From: Gnetum montanum
Taxonomy: Eukaryota; Streptophyta; Gnetopsida; Gnetales; Gnetaceae
Assembly (NCBI GenBank): GCA_015680685.1
Contig: MNCI01007747.1
Coordinates: 124,001-188,000 of the forward strand
DNA length: 64,000 nucleotides
Direction: 5' to 3'
The notes beneath the pieces are model-generated. The model ran no database searches, was not told the DNA's origin, and saw nothing but the letters and a program-made list of their open reading frames with translations. Every line of letters begins with the position of its first letter. Position 1 is the stretch's first letter. Below are positions 48,632 through 61,224 of the stretch, one piece after another. The translations under genes and the position numbers were made by a program.

Positions 48632-50662
48632 GTTTCCATGTATGTCAAAGACTCTAGTTCTTGATCTAACACTCAATCATTTTCACTGTTCTAATGCACA
48701 TCTTAGAAGATCCTCTTCTTATTGAAAATAATTTTCCCTAAATGAAAAGAGTAAGAGAAAAAAATATGAAAGAAAAAAAGAAAATAAAAGATGAAAATAA
48801 AATAAAGAAAATAAAAATTCTTAAAATTAATTAAAGAAGAATAGGTATTGAAAAGAAAATTGATATTTTAAGCTCTTCAATCCATGAAAATTAATATTTC
48901 TACCATCCAAGACCAATCATGTAATCACTCAATCTTGATCAAGATGATAGGTTGAATCAATGTTCATGCAAAGCATGTGTAAAGTCAATTGGGCATGCTC
49001 ATCCCATATTTAGTCATTTTCTTAGATCATTTGATTCTTATATATAATGATTCAAGAAAATCCCTTATCTCATTCCTACCCATGGCCAAGAAGGCCTAGA
49101 AATATCTCCCTTAGTGAATTCTAATAACATCAAGTGTTGCTTCCATTTGAATCTTGATCAAATTATTTTTGGAGGTTAAGGTCACAACTCTTAGTTTAAA
49201 TCATGATCACACCTATTATGAGGATCTCCTCATCCTAGTCATGACAATGTAAGCATTGTTGGAATTAACATTAGTTAGCAGAATTAGAAGGATCAATGAG
49301 AGGATTTTGATAAAGACAAATTGGAGGAACCTGTTGTACATACATGCATGAATAAAGAAAAATCAAATTGGAATATTAAATTCTAGATAATTTGCAACAT
49401 GTTACCTTGATTGACTTCACCAATGGTTAGACCATAGAATAATCAAGGCTAGATGACACTAGTAAGTGGTAGGTACAACCTTGTGCTCGAAAATATGACT
49501 TGGAGATCTGTTCCTTTTGTGTGGTTCAGTAATGATGAAGGAACATAGTAATGGATCTTTCACAATGTGTATGAAATTCTCACATGCTTCTATAAGAAAA
49601 TTGAATGGTTTGATAGGGATCTAGTAATGTTACACTTTCACCTTCTCTTTCTCATCCATCAATTTATTCTCCATCTCTCTCTTTTCATTCCAGTGCATTA
49701 CTGTATATGATAGGAAGTTAGTTGCATGAAGTAGAGGATGAGATTTGGCCATCCCAGAGGATGGACTTGCATTTGATGTTAATGTCTGACTAGTTATTAG
49801 AAATCCATGGGTATTTCATAAGCAGGTTTTACAAGGGTATGAAAGATAAGTGTCTACTATGGGAAGGATCTACTTATAAATCCTTGATGGATAGGCATTA
49901 TAAGTGAGAGAGCTCAATATTATCTCTTACGAATGTTGATTATTTCATAGTATAAAGAATTTTATTAGTCTTTCACTTGTGTGAGTATTAACTCTATGAG
50001 ATTTAAGGTTTGATCATGACAAACTATTCCTACTTTACCTTGTGCTTATTATTTAATTCTTTGGATTCCCTAATAATTTCTCATTTCTCTAACCCTTTCT
50101 CCATGGTCTTTAGATCATGGGAACATATGAAATTGATAATACAATCTAATTTCCATGATCTCAAATGTCATCCAAGGTAATATTTTAATGTTTGATATTC
50201 TTACACTTTTTGTGACTTATTTGGTTTGATCCATGGTGTTTTTCTATTTTTGATGTCTTGTTGAATATCCTAGAAGATCAATGAAGGTGAGAAAATGCAT
50301 AAAATGAGGAATTTAGTAGTTTGAACTTCTATGGGAAGGGTAGGGAATGGATGATGATACATCCCTTAGATCATAATAAGGATGTCAATACACCTATGTC
50401 ATCATACCTCTTGCACCAAGAAAATCTTATAAATGAAGGGTGAAACCTAGGTCATTTTCATGAATTTCGATTTTCTTCTTTCCTATTTTTTCTTGATTCT
50501 ACTACCAAAATAGATCAAAATCTACAAAATCTTTATCAAAGGAAAGATTCTTGTAATTATCTTATACATTTTTCTTCCTTATACTTTCTATTAGTACTTG
50601 ATTAATCTAATTCAAGCTTGGTATCTTGTCATTTAGTTATGGATGACAAGTATCAATCTAAG
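48632..50662 (+). promoter_or_regulatory. F1: orphan copy of the third-ORF promoter region
   Basis: Homologous to 41780-43690 of element H: purine-rich tract 48745-48860, 'accatagaataatcaaggct', the ~55-bp block at 49829-49885, TATA-like CTTATAAATG at about 50437, and the leader end 'ttcaagcttggtatcttgtc...atggatg'. No gag, pol or LTR of its own is attached. It is flanked by element C on the left and a truncated minus-strand LTR on the right. Confidence 0.6.
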
Positions 50663-50868
50663 TGATGAGTTACAAGTATCCCTATGCCAAACCATATAAA
50701 TCACAATTCTTCATGTTCAATTCAATTGAATTTCATGTATGGAACTAGTGTGGTATCTAAATTATTAAGCATTGATCATAGGTCATTGTCTCCTCACTTA
50801 GAGTAGTAGTATCTTTATCACATACCTTTTAGTCCAAATTAAGGCATATAATTATTGATGTTGTGTAG
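50663..50868 (-). repeat. Truncated family LTR (U5 end only)
   Basis: Plus-strand 'tgatgagttacaagtatccctatgcc' then 'aaccatataaatcacaattc' equals the reverse complement of the LTR U5 end, as at 47768. It is cut after about 200 bp by the start of element G, head-to-head with G's LTR. Confidence 0.7.
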
Positions 50869-51746
50869 TGATAAGTCATAGTTTTGTTAGCTATGTTGAC
50901 AAGGCCTCATCGATGCATCATATCATGCATCGATGAGGCCCGTTGATGTAATGTGCATATTTTGCCTATAAATATGCATCTACCAGTTGCATTTATGGCA
51001 ATAGAATTTTAGTAATAGAAAATCTCTTATAGTTTGTTCATTTGAGAGTTATAATTTTTCTTTTGAGTGCCCACAAAAGGAGTCATTGAGTGTATAGATA
51101 TTTATTCAAGCATTGTTGTACCTAAGCATGATAATATGTGCAGTATTAAAGATGAGCTTTTTGATAAACTTTGCAACATTCTGGATAGATTAGATATTTC
51201 ATTTGTGCATTTAATGTTTTCAATTATTTATTATATGTTTTCTAGTAATTAAGTTAATGAAGTAATCAAGTAAGATAAGTGAGATAGATTAAACACATAA
51301 GTATGACCACTTCAAGCGTAACATGTATTCACTTGGTAATTCTAGTAGTGTTATTGCTTGGTATGCCTAGTAGCATAGTGCTTGGTAACCTAGTAGTGGA
51401 TATGTTAGGACATTTGTGGAAAGTGGGATTGGATGCTTATGCTAGGACTAGTTAGATACTAGTTAATTAGTTAATTTAAATTAGTTAAATTGAATTAATT
51501 TTATCTTCCTTTGAACACCAAACCATAAAATACAAAATGAGAAAAATCAAATGCCTCAATTACACTTAATCATATTAGTGTACATCACAAGTATAACTAG
51601 GAAGACAATGATTAACCTTAAGGGAAGGATTCACTCCCTAGAATACTAGTGCACCAGAAACTACAAATTTTGTGAAATTTGATCAAATCATGCATGAATG
51701 CTTGTGATTCATATGGTTTGGCATAGGGGTACCTCACTACTCATCA
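50869..51746 (+). repeat. Element G 5' LTR
   Basis: 878 bp, TGATAAGTCATAG ... CTACTCATCA. TATA box TATAAATA at 50967-50974. Contains 'cacttggtaattctagtagt', 'cttggtatgcctagtag' and 'gtgattcatatggtttggc', as in the other family LTRs. Confidence 0.9.
50903..50940 (+). promoter_or_regulatory. Perfect 16-bp inverted repeat upstream of G's TATA box
   Basis: Arms GGCCTCATCGATGCAT (50903-50918) and ATGCATCGATGAGGCC (50925-50940) with the 6-nt spacer catatc, 27 bp before the TATA box. It is perfect despite the decay around it, and retains two CpGs. Confidence 0.85.
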
Positions 51747-51747
51747 T

Positions 51748-51765
51748 TGGCTTCATTACCAAAGA
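51748..51765 (+). other. Element G primer binding site
   Basis: TGGCTTCATTACCAAAGA, one base inside the LTR. Seven differences from TGGCGCCGTTGCCGGGGA, six of them C-to-T or G-to-A. Confidence 0.72.
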
Positions 51766-52224
51766 CTTTGTTTGTTGAAATATGCACTATCTAGGATTAG
51801 TGAATATTATTTCTATCATTGGATGAACTCAAGGCCAACATCACTCTCAATGACATATAAACTACTAAGCACACTGATAATTTTATTTGTTTTGAAAAAA
51901 ATCTTTTTCATCCCATGGATGTGAAGCTATCAAACTACTTGTCCCACAACATTGCAAAGTGGTATATACTCATCTAGATGAGTATGTACTAGACTTCACC
52001 CTCATGCTACATTATGATGAAAAACTGCGATGGCATGATATGGAGGGCAACATTGTCTTGCCCTCAATTGATCTATACCCGGGATGCTATTTCAAAACCT
52101 TAAGAAGTTGGACATCTTAGATATTTATGAGGAATACATTGTGAATGGTTATGAAACTAAAGACTACCATCCCACTAAAACACAATGTAAATGAGACTAA
52201 CATTAGCAAAATCTCCATGAGGCT

Positions 52225-53720
52225 ATGAAGGGAAAACATTATACTAATCCTTTATTCCTACTAGATGAAGATGACAATGAGGATCCTCCCTTTGAAGGTT
52301 TTCAACATGAATATTTTTCACCCCTTGTTATTGGTGATGAGGGTTTAACCCTAAACTTGTGCTCCACTATTCATAAAATATGTTTGGGAAAAAGTGATAG
52401 TCAAGGTAGGAACTTAAGAAAACATCCCAATAGTAAGAGATCTAAGTATGATGGTCATAATGAGCAAAAAAGTGATGGTAGATACTATGGTGGTAGTAGC
52501 GGTCCACCTTCCTCTCCATCCTCTTCATCTGATTCCCAACATTCCTCTTCATCTATCAATTCTCATAGAAGTTGTCATTGAAATAATCATGATGAAGGTG
52601 ATCAATGAGACAAAAATGACCATGAAGGCCACCAAGACTAAAGGGGTGGCTAAAACCATCATCAGCATCTTCGATGTAATCATTATGATGAACCTATTTT
52701 GGTGAATCAAATCATGCTTAACATTGTAGATGTAGTTAGAATTCCAACTAGGCATAGAAAAGATAGCTAGATCAAGTGCTTAGACATGAATAATATCCCA
52801 AGATTTGAGAGGTGATACAACTCTGATCCATAGACACATCTACAAGCTTTTCATGATGCCTATGCCTTACAAAACATAGAAAATGAATGGCAGAAACTCA
52901 AGATCTTACCTTGGATACTCATTAAGGAAGTTGAAAGCTAGTACCAATCCTTGGAACTAGAATCCATTTGTCAATGGAGTACCATGTTAGAGTTATTTAA
53001 TGAAAAATACTACACATACTCTAAAGTGCCTAATCTAAGAAGGAAAATTCAAGGCTAAAAATAAAGAATACATGAACCCTTGGATGCTATCATGGGTAGA
53101 TACTATTCACTCTTACATCGATGCTTTCACCATGGTTATTCTTAGAGAAAACAACTTCGTCACATCATAGATAGGCTTAGAGTAGAAACTAGAAGAACTC
53201 TTGGTGTGTATGCCCAAGGAAGCTTGTCTGAACTAAGAGATCATCAAATCCAAAGGTTGATTGAGTAGCTAACAAAAGAAGAAGGTGAGATATGAAAAAG
53301 AGAAAGTGTAAAAGATTATAATAGAAATCCTTCGATCAAGAAATGAAAGGTTTGATTTTGTGACAAGGAGAAGTCACCACTTGATGAAGTGGTGAACAAA
53401 AAAGCCTTGCCCATCCAAAAATATATTTCTAATATTTTGGAAAAGGTTGATAAATTATGGGACTCTTTGGATGAAAAACTTCAAACTGCTATAAATATTG
53501 CTAAAGAATCTAAAGAGTAAAAGAGTGGTTGTAATCACAAAAGGAAGAAAGAAGCTGAACATGACTACCAAAGAGGTAAGGGCAAAGCTACAATCATAGA
53601 GGAAGTTGTTGAAACTAACTTTGATGATGAAACTAATTCAAAAATTTGTTAATAAAAACACCCAAAGGGTTTTTGCCGTATGGTTTCACACTTACAAGAG
53701 TCTGGGGTGTATGCATTGAA
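52225..53720 (+). pseudogene. Element G gag
   Basis: 52225-52581 is an open 118-codon stretch ending in a Ser/Pro-rich segment (SSGPPSSPSSSSDSQHSSSS). The gag core follows at 52900-53280: MLELFNEKYYTYSKV, LDAIMGRYYSLLHRCFHHGY, RKQLRHIIDRLRVETRRTLG. A Lys-rich part comes next, then IC..KHPKGFC and LQESGVYALNPQ near 53645-53720, the knuckle-like end shared with E. A Pro/Gln-rich linker with stops leads to the protease. Confidence 0.82.
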
Positions 53721-54329
53721 TCCTCAACTAGCATGTAGGTAAGCACCTACATGATTGCCTTATCCTCAAGGCAATCCAAGGTAGTTCCATCAACAACAAC
53801 AAGCTTACTACTTAAGCAGAGCTCCTCCACAACCTTATGAGCAATACCAAAAATGGTATCAATCACAATCATGGAGAATGCCACCACCAAGGTAGTAGTA
53901 CCTTATAGGCAACTAGAGCCATATGAGTACTATGTTCAACAACTTTTCTCCCTAAGAAGTTATGCAAGTCATAGCTCATTTCAGCATTACTATTACCCTC
54001 CAGAGTACCATTGAACACATTCACCATCTCCTCAAGGGGAAATCCTATATCCATATTATCCTCCACATTTTTCTATACACATACCTTTTCCTTCAACTCA
54101 GTTACCTCCTGATCCATCCATGTAGTATGAGATTCCTTCACAGCTACAACAACGAAATGCTATGAGGGCTATACATTCACAACTGGCATTCTAGCCAATG
54201 GTTTGGACAATCAATCCAAAGAAAGAACCTTCTTCCAATCCAATAGTTCTCTTCAACCCTCATAACCTACTATAGTTGATCATCCTACATCTTCAATACC
54301 CTCATCTTCTACATCAAATACCTCTAAGT

Positions 54330-54860
54330 GCCCTTCAAATCAAGTGCCACCTCAAATTCACACTATGATGCTTACTCATGTTATTTTTAATTGGATCAAG
54401 GTTAGCAATCTTCCCATAAAAAGATCTAACCTAGGAAGTCCACTCATTTACCTGCAGATCACTAAACATGAGCCATGGAAGTCTCTTCTTGACTCTAGTT
54501 CTAGAGATAATCTCATCTCTAATGACATGTAAAAGGCCTAGAACCCACCACCTCTCAAGAAGAGCAACATCTGTCTAGGATTGGTAAATTAACCATAGTT
54601 TGCGGGTGGTCCAATCCTATTGATTTTTTGATGATCAAGGTTGAAAATTGCAAAAGTGACTTTCCCATCATTATGGGAAGAGCTTGGTTGAGCATGGTTA
54701 ATGCATGTATGGGCATAAGGAACCTCTCTTTGGAAATATCTAAAGGAAATGAATTTGGAAAGATAGAGAAGAAGTGTATTCCATGCATCGCATACAATGA
54801 TAATAGATGTAATTGCATGCAAAAGATTTGGTCCATCAATAGTACATACATTTAAGCAAG
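54330..54860 (+). pseudogene. Element G protease
   Basis: NCKSDFPIIMGRAWLSMVNA at about 54646-54706, then NLSLEISKGNEFGKIEKKC. The preceding stretch (54390-54530) reads KRSNLGSPLIYLQI and SLLDSSSRDNLIS, where the S-L-L-D-S-S part takes the place of the DTG/DSG active-site loop. Stops separate the pieces. Confidence 0.65.
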
Positions 54861-55059
54861 TAATCAGTGTGCACAAGAAAACAATATTTAAAGGTGTCTA
54901 TATGCAATAGTGACAAAATAAGAGGGCACCCAGTGGTTGATAGTTGACTTAGATAGTAGCACATTATGCATAGAGCCAACTAAGAGCCTAACACAATTAA
55001 GATGCGTCAATTGATAAACTTGACCATGCTTATGTTGAAGGCATGAATAAACTTGAGTA

Positions 55060-56650
55060 AGTTCATCCCCAACTCTCTGATGAAGATCATGATACCTATT
55101 GGGGAGAGCTAGAAATCCTTGATAACTTCAAGCATGAGCCCCTAGAGCTAAAACCTTTACTGACTAGCATGGAATTTTCATTTTTAAATGATGGTAAACT
55201 AGTCATAATTAATATCAAACTTGCTCTTGAAAAAAAGAAGAGTTGTTAAAAGTAATTAACAAATGGCCAACAACCTTTTCTTGGTCATATCTTGAGCTAA
55301 CAAGAATTGAATTGAGGATATGCCAACATTGTATTTACACTAACTTGGCCATGAAGCCTATAAGGTGGCCATAGAGGTGGCTAAACCCCAAATTGACGTA
55401 TATTGTCAAGGAGGAAATTGAAAAACTCCTCAAGGTGGGGTTCATCTATTCCATCATAGATAATGAGGTAATTTTTCTAAAGAAAGGTCACAAGTAGTAT
55501 GTCTGCATTGACTTCAGGCTATTAAATATGGAAACATTTAAAGATCATTTTCCATTCCCATTTTTGGATCAAGTGTTGGATACCATATTCGAGCATTGTC
55601 ATTATAGCTTCTTGGATGGTTATAGTGGCTATAAAAAAATCCAAATTGCACTAGAAGATTAGGCCAAGATAACATTCATGAGTCCCTGGGGGAATTTTGC
55701 ATGTTGTAAGATGCCATTCGGTCTGTGCAATGCCCCTACAACATTTCAATGCCTAGACCTTAGTATCTTCCAACAATAGATTGGTAATGGTGTGAAAGTA
55801 TTCATGGATTACTTTTCCACCTATGGGGATACATTTAAGCAAGCCTTGGACCACCTTGAGTAAGCATTGAAGAGATGTGTTGAAACAAACTTGTGGCTCA
55901 ACTAGCAAAAGAGCCATCTCATGGTCTAGGAAGGCATTGTACTGGGGCATAGAATCACTCAAGAATGAATTGAGGTAGACTCAGAAAAGATAAGGGTCAT
56001 CCAAGGAATAACACATCAACCAAAGATAGTTAAGGATGTTTGGTCATTCCTTGGATACACTGGCTACTATTGGCAATTTATAGAGAATTTCTTTAAGATC
56101 ACAAAACCATTGGTAGAACTTACAAAGAAAGATGGACTTTTTATTTGGACCAAGAAATGTGAACCTGCATTTCAATGATTAAAGGAGAAACTCATAAAAA
56201 CACCAATCCTATGAGCACTAGACTAGTCTAGACCCTTTCAAATCATGATGGATGCATCTAACTATTCCTTGGGAGTAGTGCTCATGCAAATGGATGATAA
56301 GAAATGTCCATACTACATCCACTACATAAGCCAAAGCATTGTGGGAGCATAGTTAAATTACACTACCATAGAAAAAGAAATAATGGCCATAGTGTATGCT
56401 CTAGAAAATTTTAGGCACTATGTGCTTGGATGCAAAGTATTTGTGCACATAGACCACAGCACAATCCACTTCCTCATGAACAAGCCAATGGTGAGCCCTT
56501 ATGTTATACAGTGTCTTGTGATCTTTCATGAATTTGATCTTACAATGGTAGATTGAAAAGGGACTAAGAATGTGATTGCTAACCATCCCTCTCACTTAAT
56601 ATGGGATAATAAAGAGGAGGAGAGCCTGCTCTCTAATCAATTTCTAGATG
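55060..56650 (+). pseudogene. Element G reverse transcriptase and RNase H
   Basis: RT: LLNMETFKDHFPFPFLDQVL (about 55520-55580), FLDGYSGYKKI (about 55609-55641), FMSPWGNFACCKMPFGLCNA (about 55675-55735), and VFMDYFSTYG (about 55798-55830), where the second Asp of FMDD is Tyr. RNase H: MMDASNYSLGVVLMQMDD (about 56250-56300), LNYTTIEKEIMAIVYALENF (about 56355-56415). The tether PMVSPYVIQ follows. This is the most readable pol of the window. Confidence 0.9.
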
Positions 56651-56759
56651 ACTTTTTCTTTATAGGAGCAATGAATAAAAAAAATTCTTGCAAAAACAAT
56701 ATGGTATAATGACATACTCACTTATCTTCTTAGTTAGGAGATGCCATAATATTTTGACT

Positions 56760-57640
56760 CTAGAAAGAAGCAACAATTTCTTCACTTCATGGAAATCAAT
56801 AAACACCTTTACAAGGTGTGTGCTGATGGCCTAATTTATTGGTATGTCCTTGACAAAGATCAACCTCATGTTCTTTAGGATGCTCATGAAGGGCCTTGTG
56901 GAGGCCACTATGTAGGGAGATACATAGCTATAAAAATCCTAATGGCAGTGTACTATTAGCCTACAATCTTTAAGTATGCCCACCAATTTGTCTGATCTTG
57001 TGAACATTGTGAACAAGATGAGGGGATGACCACATACATAGAAGGTCCTCAATAGTGGATTCAACCACTAGAACCTTTTGACATATGCAGTATTGACTTC
57101 ATGGGTCCCATCACACTAGTGTTAAATGAAAATTCATATATTATTATAGCAATCAACTACTACACAAAATGGGTAGAAGTAGTAGCTGTTACTGATTGTA
57201 CATCATCCATTGCTACTATATTTATACAACAAAACATTGTAAATAGGTTTTGGATGCCACATTCACTAATTTTTAACAATGGAACTCATTTCACAGGTGC
57301 CACTTTTAGAAAGTTACTACAATGCTTTGGGGTTGAACATAAATTAACAACACCCTACCACCCCTAAGCTAGTGGTTAAGAAAAGATAACCAACTAGGAG
57401 ATCACAAAAATACTAACATGAACCATTAGCAAATATAGGAAAGATTGGAGTACAAAACTTAATGATGCCCTTTGGTTTTAATGTTCAACATGGAAACTTC
57501 CTATTGGCTACTCTTCCTATGAGTTAGTGTATTAAAAACTTCCAATGCTTCTGATTCAATTCAAGCTTTGTACATTCTCAATAGCTTGTGATCTAAATCT
57601 TGACCTAAGTGTAGCACAAAAGGAAAGATTAATCAACCTA
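56760..57640 (+). pseudogene. Element G integrase
   Basis: FDICSIDFMGPITL with the first Asp (about 57078-57120). 57101-57367 is open and contains KWVEVVAVTD, VNRFWMPHSLIFNNGTHFTG (second Asp changed to Asn), FGVEHKLTTPYHP. A stop interrupts just before the Glu region. WKLPIGYSSYELVY at about 57500-57535 is the Athila/Tat post-core box. The zinc-finger part (about 56870-57030) is decayed. Confidence 0.87.
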
Positions 57641-58140
57641 AATGTGCTATATTAAAAAAAATTAGTGGCCCTATCTTTGAAAAAAGTACACAAGGCATTA
57701 GTAAGCAATGTCACGACCTCAGAATAAAAGTAAAACTTCAAATAGAAGATAAGGTTGTTTATTGGAACCCCACACATGTACCCCAAAAAGAAAAATTTCA
57801 AACATTGTGGGAGGGACCTTATATAATTGATCAAACCTTTCCCTCTATGGCCATGTTTATCTACAAGCCTAAAAGGCCAAATAAAAATTTTTTGGTAAAA
57901 ATCCAATAAGTAAAACCTTTCCTTGAACAAAGATAGGTCAATGCAACTACAGCCTCGATGGATGAACAATCATGTTCTATTTTTCAAATCTCCTCCTTCC
58001 AACCTAATCATGGGAAAGATATCCATCCATGATAAAAATCAACATGGCTTCTTAGTTTCTTTTCTATTTCTTATTTTACATATTTTTTATTTTTACAAAT
58101 TATTTATTTCCAAATTTTTCTAATTTTACACCATGGTTAG
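57640..58140 (+). pseudogene. Element G pol tail
   Basis: The post-integrase tail ends with an open stretch (57923-58123) holding SPPSNLIMGKISIHDKN followed by a Phe/Leu/Tyr-rich hydrophobic run. Matches the tail of element B at 15811-16074. Function unknown. Confidence 0.5.
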
Positions 58141-58557
58141 TACCTGTGAACCTTTTTTGATTATTTTACACTTTATTATATATTTTAATTAATTTATCTT
58201 TATTCAAAATGTGATATTTACTTATTTTTGCTAACAAAATGGCTTTATTACCATAGGACATAGTGCCACTAATGCTATTTACTAATGATGGTTTGTGCCT
58301 AATGTTGTGATTGTCGATGTCTAGTTTCTATTTTTGAATTCTATTGTTTGATGACTATGACATGGTTTATTTTTCATGGATTAAGCAATGAGTCCACATC
58401 ATCTACCCATCCATTAAACTCTATGATTTTTCTTATTCCAAGAGTTTGAGATCCCTTTCATTAAAGCAACCTTTAATCAATCCATGACACTAGTAGTTCT
58501 AGAATTAGGAAGGACTCAAAGGTTTGTAAAAGGTATGACTTCAAGGGAACTCAATAC

Positions 58558-60174
58558 TGTTGGCGACCGTTTAGGACATGACCACCAACGAGTGTCCTCA
58601 AACAAGATTTAGGTGCTTGCTGGTCTCTTGCAACACCAAGGCCCAGAAACCTCCAAATAAACTCAATAGTCAATGTGAGTATGTGTGTCTGCTATTGCAG
58701 TGTGCGGTTGTGAAAAATAAAATGATTGCATTGTGTGTAAATTAAAAATGACTTATCTTAAAGAGATTCAACCAACATTGCCAAGTACTGTCAGTTGTTG
58801 AGAGTTCCTATTTTGTTCAATTGCCTAGTCTACGTGGTCATTATAATACTTACTAGTAACAAATAAAATTTTTCAAAAACATTTGAGCACAACTCTACGA
58901 ATCTACTTCTAATTTTTCCCAGAGAAAGAGATAGTTCCACAAGAAAACTAGAAATAGAGCAAGATTCAATGGAAATAGAAAGGAAAGTAGATTTGTGTTA
59001 AGAGCTCAAATATTTAAACAAGGTAAAATGATACGAGTAAACACTTCATAATAAAGCTATCCCAAATTCAATATCTACGAATTGTTCAAACTTCCAAGGC
59101 TCAAATAAGCAATTTCTTCAAGACAATCCGACTATGCTACCAAAAAATTGCTGCATGAACTATCACGTATGAGAATCCATTTTGGCTAGATAATGGACAT
59201 CAACAATTGCATTCAATATAACCTTCAAAAGACTTGACAATTTCTGATTGAAATACCACAGAGATTCACTTTAAAGATAAAAAGAAGCTATTCTGGTCCC
59301 ATCAAAATACCAAAGATTTTCTAAACCTTGTTGACTATTGAATCGTTCAACGGCATGACTACAAGCAGAGGCTCTCTTATAACAATCTCAATAATAGTTC
59401 TTATACGTTGCACAATAATAAAATTTACTACTAAAATTCTCTTAAGGCTTTTAAACACAAGCGCTTCTATCGCAAAATTTTAACAGAAATTTTCTATCGG
59501 GCAACAAGAACAATAAGAGCAATCTAAAAATCCCAAAATTACTTGCCAAGGATGATACTATCTAACCCACTGGCTAAAAAATTTAAACAAAATAAAAAAA
59601 ATAAGAATAACTCACAAGACTATGAAAAAGAGGCTAAAATATTTTCTTTAGCAAGCTGTCTTACAAGCAATCTTTCACAATGTGTGACTCCAAGTGTGTC
59701 TCTGAGTGAGACCTCCAAGTGATGTGATGTTGAGTCTCCAAGTGAGAGCTCAAGTGTGTGATGATGTTATCTTCTTACCCCTGAAGCTTTTTTATAGAGT
59801 TCAAAAGGTAGTTACATTCAAAATATCTTTGCTAACTTCTCTCCCACGTAACTTGCCAAACAAGCTAGGAGATTACTTGCCCAACAAGTTAGGTAAGTTA
59901 CAAAAATTTAGGATGGTTGTAACCACCATAGAGATAAAAAAGCTACAATTAACAAGTGTCTCATTGTGTTGCCAAGTGGCCCATTCAATTGACAAGTGGA
60001 AACCATGGAGAAAAAAAAGTTATAGTTGACAAGTGGCCTTCCAAGTGTCTTCATCGCAATCAAAATTAAAATTAGTTATAAATATCATAGTTGTAACTAT
60101 CATAGGAGGTTACAACTTCCATAGGAATAGGAGGGATAATTGCCAAAGATCTTCTTTATATAGGATGTTACACA
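58558..60174 (-). mobile_element. Solo LTR L of an unrelated family
   Basis: 1,617 bp from TGTTGGCG to TTACACA, flanked by aatac (58553-58557) and aatat (60175-60179), a 4/5 match differing by C-to-T. On the minus strand it starts TGTGTAACATCC, has TATA-like CTATAAAAAAGC (about 59790-59800) and ends CGCCAACA, so its promoter probably points to the minus strand. The part at 59685-60050 is rich in scattered 'caagtg' words. It has no coding region; the superfamily (Copia or gypsy) is not decided. Confidence 0.6.
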
Positions 60175-60436
60175 AATATCCCATAACTTTATTTTCCTTT
60201 TTAAATCATAAAATATTATATATATATTTTTAAAATCATAGTAATAGAGATACTAACCATGGATTTGATGCATACATCGGTGGGTTGATATATGAATATA
60301 TATGTAAGTGTGAACAACCGAATGCATAAATAGAGTTGCACTCTCACATTTTCAACACAAAGCAAGTGTCACGCCATGTAGATAGTATATAATTTAATTA
60401 TAGTTTAATCATGTAGATAGTATATAGTTTATAGTG
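60175..60436. other. Unassigned AT-rich segment
   Basis: Very AT-rich, with a TATATATATA run near 60215 and two copies of 'catgtagatagtatata' (about 60376 and 60412). No gene seen. Confidence 0.4.
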
Positions 60437-60974
60437 TCAACACATATCATTGCTTGCCATTATGTAGTTTGTGTTCTGGTCATCACAGTCCAAGTTCAGC
60501 ATGAAGATTTCATTGGTAAGTCTAGGTTCCTGCTTTTTCTTTTCTGTTGCCACAGTCTTGCCTTGGCAAACTTTTTGGTGGCTAGATCTCTTGTTGGTTC
60601 TAGATTTAATCATTTTTGCAACAAGACCTGAGATTTCCTGATAACCCTTGATGGAAACTTCTTGAGCAAGAAATGGGAAATTCTCCAGAGAATGAGGCTC
60701 CATTATTTTTGTAACTTGCTTGCTGCCGTCGCAACGAAAAATTTGCTTCTGTGGATAGATCCACCACCGAATCCAAAGAAATCCTAGCAAGCACATCCTC
60801 TTGAGGCTGTGTGCTGACAAATGGATCAACCCTAACCCTAGTATAAATGGCTAGCCATGGAGCGTCATTCTGCAAAATTCTCGGTCTTTCACCTCCAGCG
60901 CCGCCCATAACATCTTTCCAGCTGCCATGCCAATCTTGAACTCTATTGACGCTGATGTAGGAAGAGGATCGCAT
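60437..60974 (-). pseudogene. Unrecognised coding-like fragment (two overlapping open frames)
   Basis: Two minus-strand frames are open: 60606-60974 (122 codons, ISVNRVQDWHGSWKDVMGGA near the start, then PWLAIYTRVRVDPFVSTQPQ) and 60437-60829 (130 codons, EVSIKGYQEISGLVAKMIKS). The N-terminal part of the first and the C-terminal part of the second look protein-like, so a single ORF broken by one frameshift near 60730-60790 is likely. The SWKDV start and basic C-terminus faintly recall nucleic-acid-binding ORF1 proteins of LINEs; this is a guess. More CpG than its neighbours. A 'taaccctaaccct'-type telomere-like word sits at about 60828-60841. Confidence 0.4.
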
Positions 60975-61224
60975 TGTTAGTTAAGAATAACTGGTGGTAT
61001 TGATCTGTTTGGAAAAATGCTGCCATCATGTAGACTTCTTGTCAGAACCCTCATGGCATCGTAGTGCGGATCTGGATCAAACACAACAATTCAACACATG
61101 AACATCATTTTTTCTTCCGATTTTAAGCACAACAAATCCTTGTTTCTGCTTTGCTCCTCCTGATCTTTGCTTTGTTTTGCTTTGTTCTACACAATAGTTT
61201 TCTTCTAGCGATGGTTTTGCGTAG
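60975..61224. other. Spacer, possibly the 5' leader of the 60437-60974 fragment
   Basis: No coding seen. On the minus strand it contains 'aaaacaaagcaaagatcagg'-type A/G-rich sequence and 'aaaccctacgcaaaacc', and leads into the ATG at 60974. Confidence 0.35.

Noticed and set aside
54555-54876. Two minus-strand frames of 95-98 codons
   Set aside because: Antisense shadows of the G protease region, whose plus-strand reading has the family motif.
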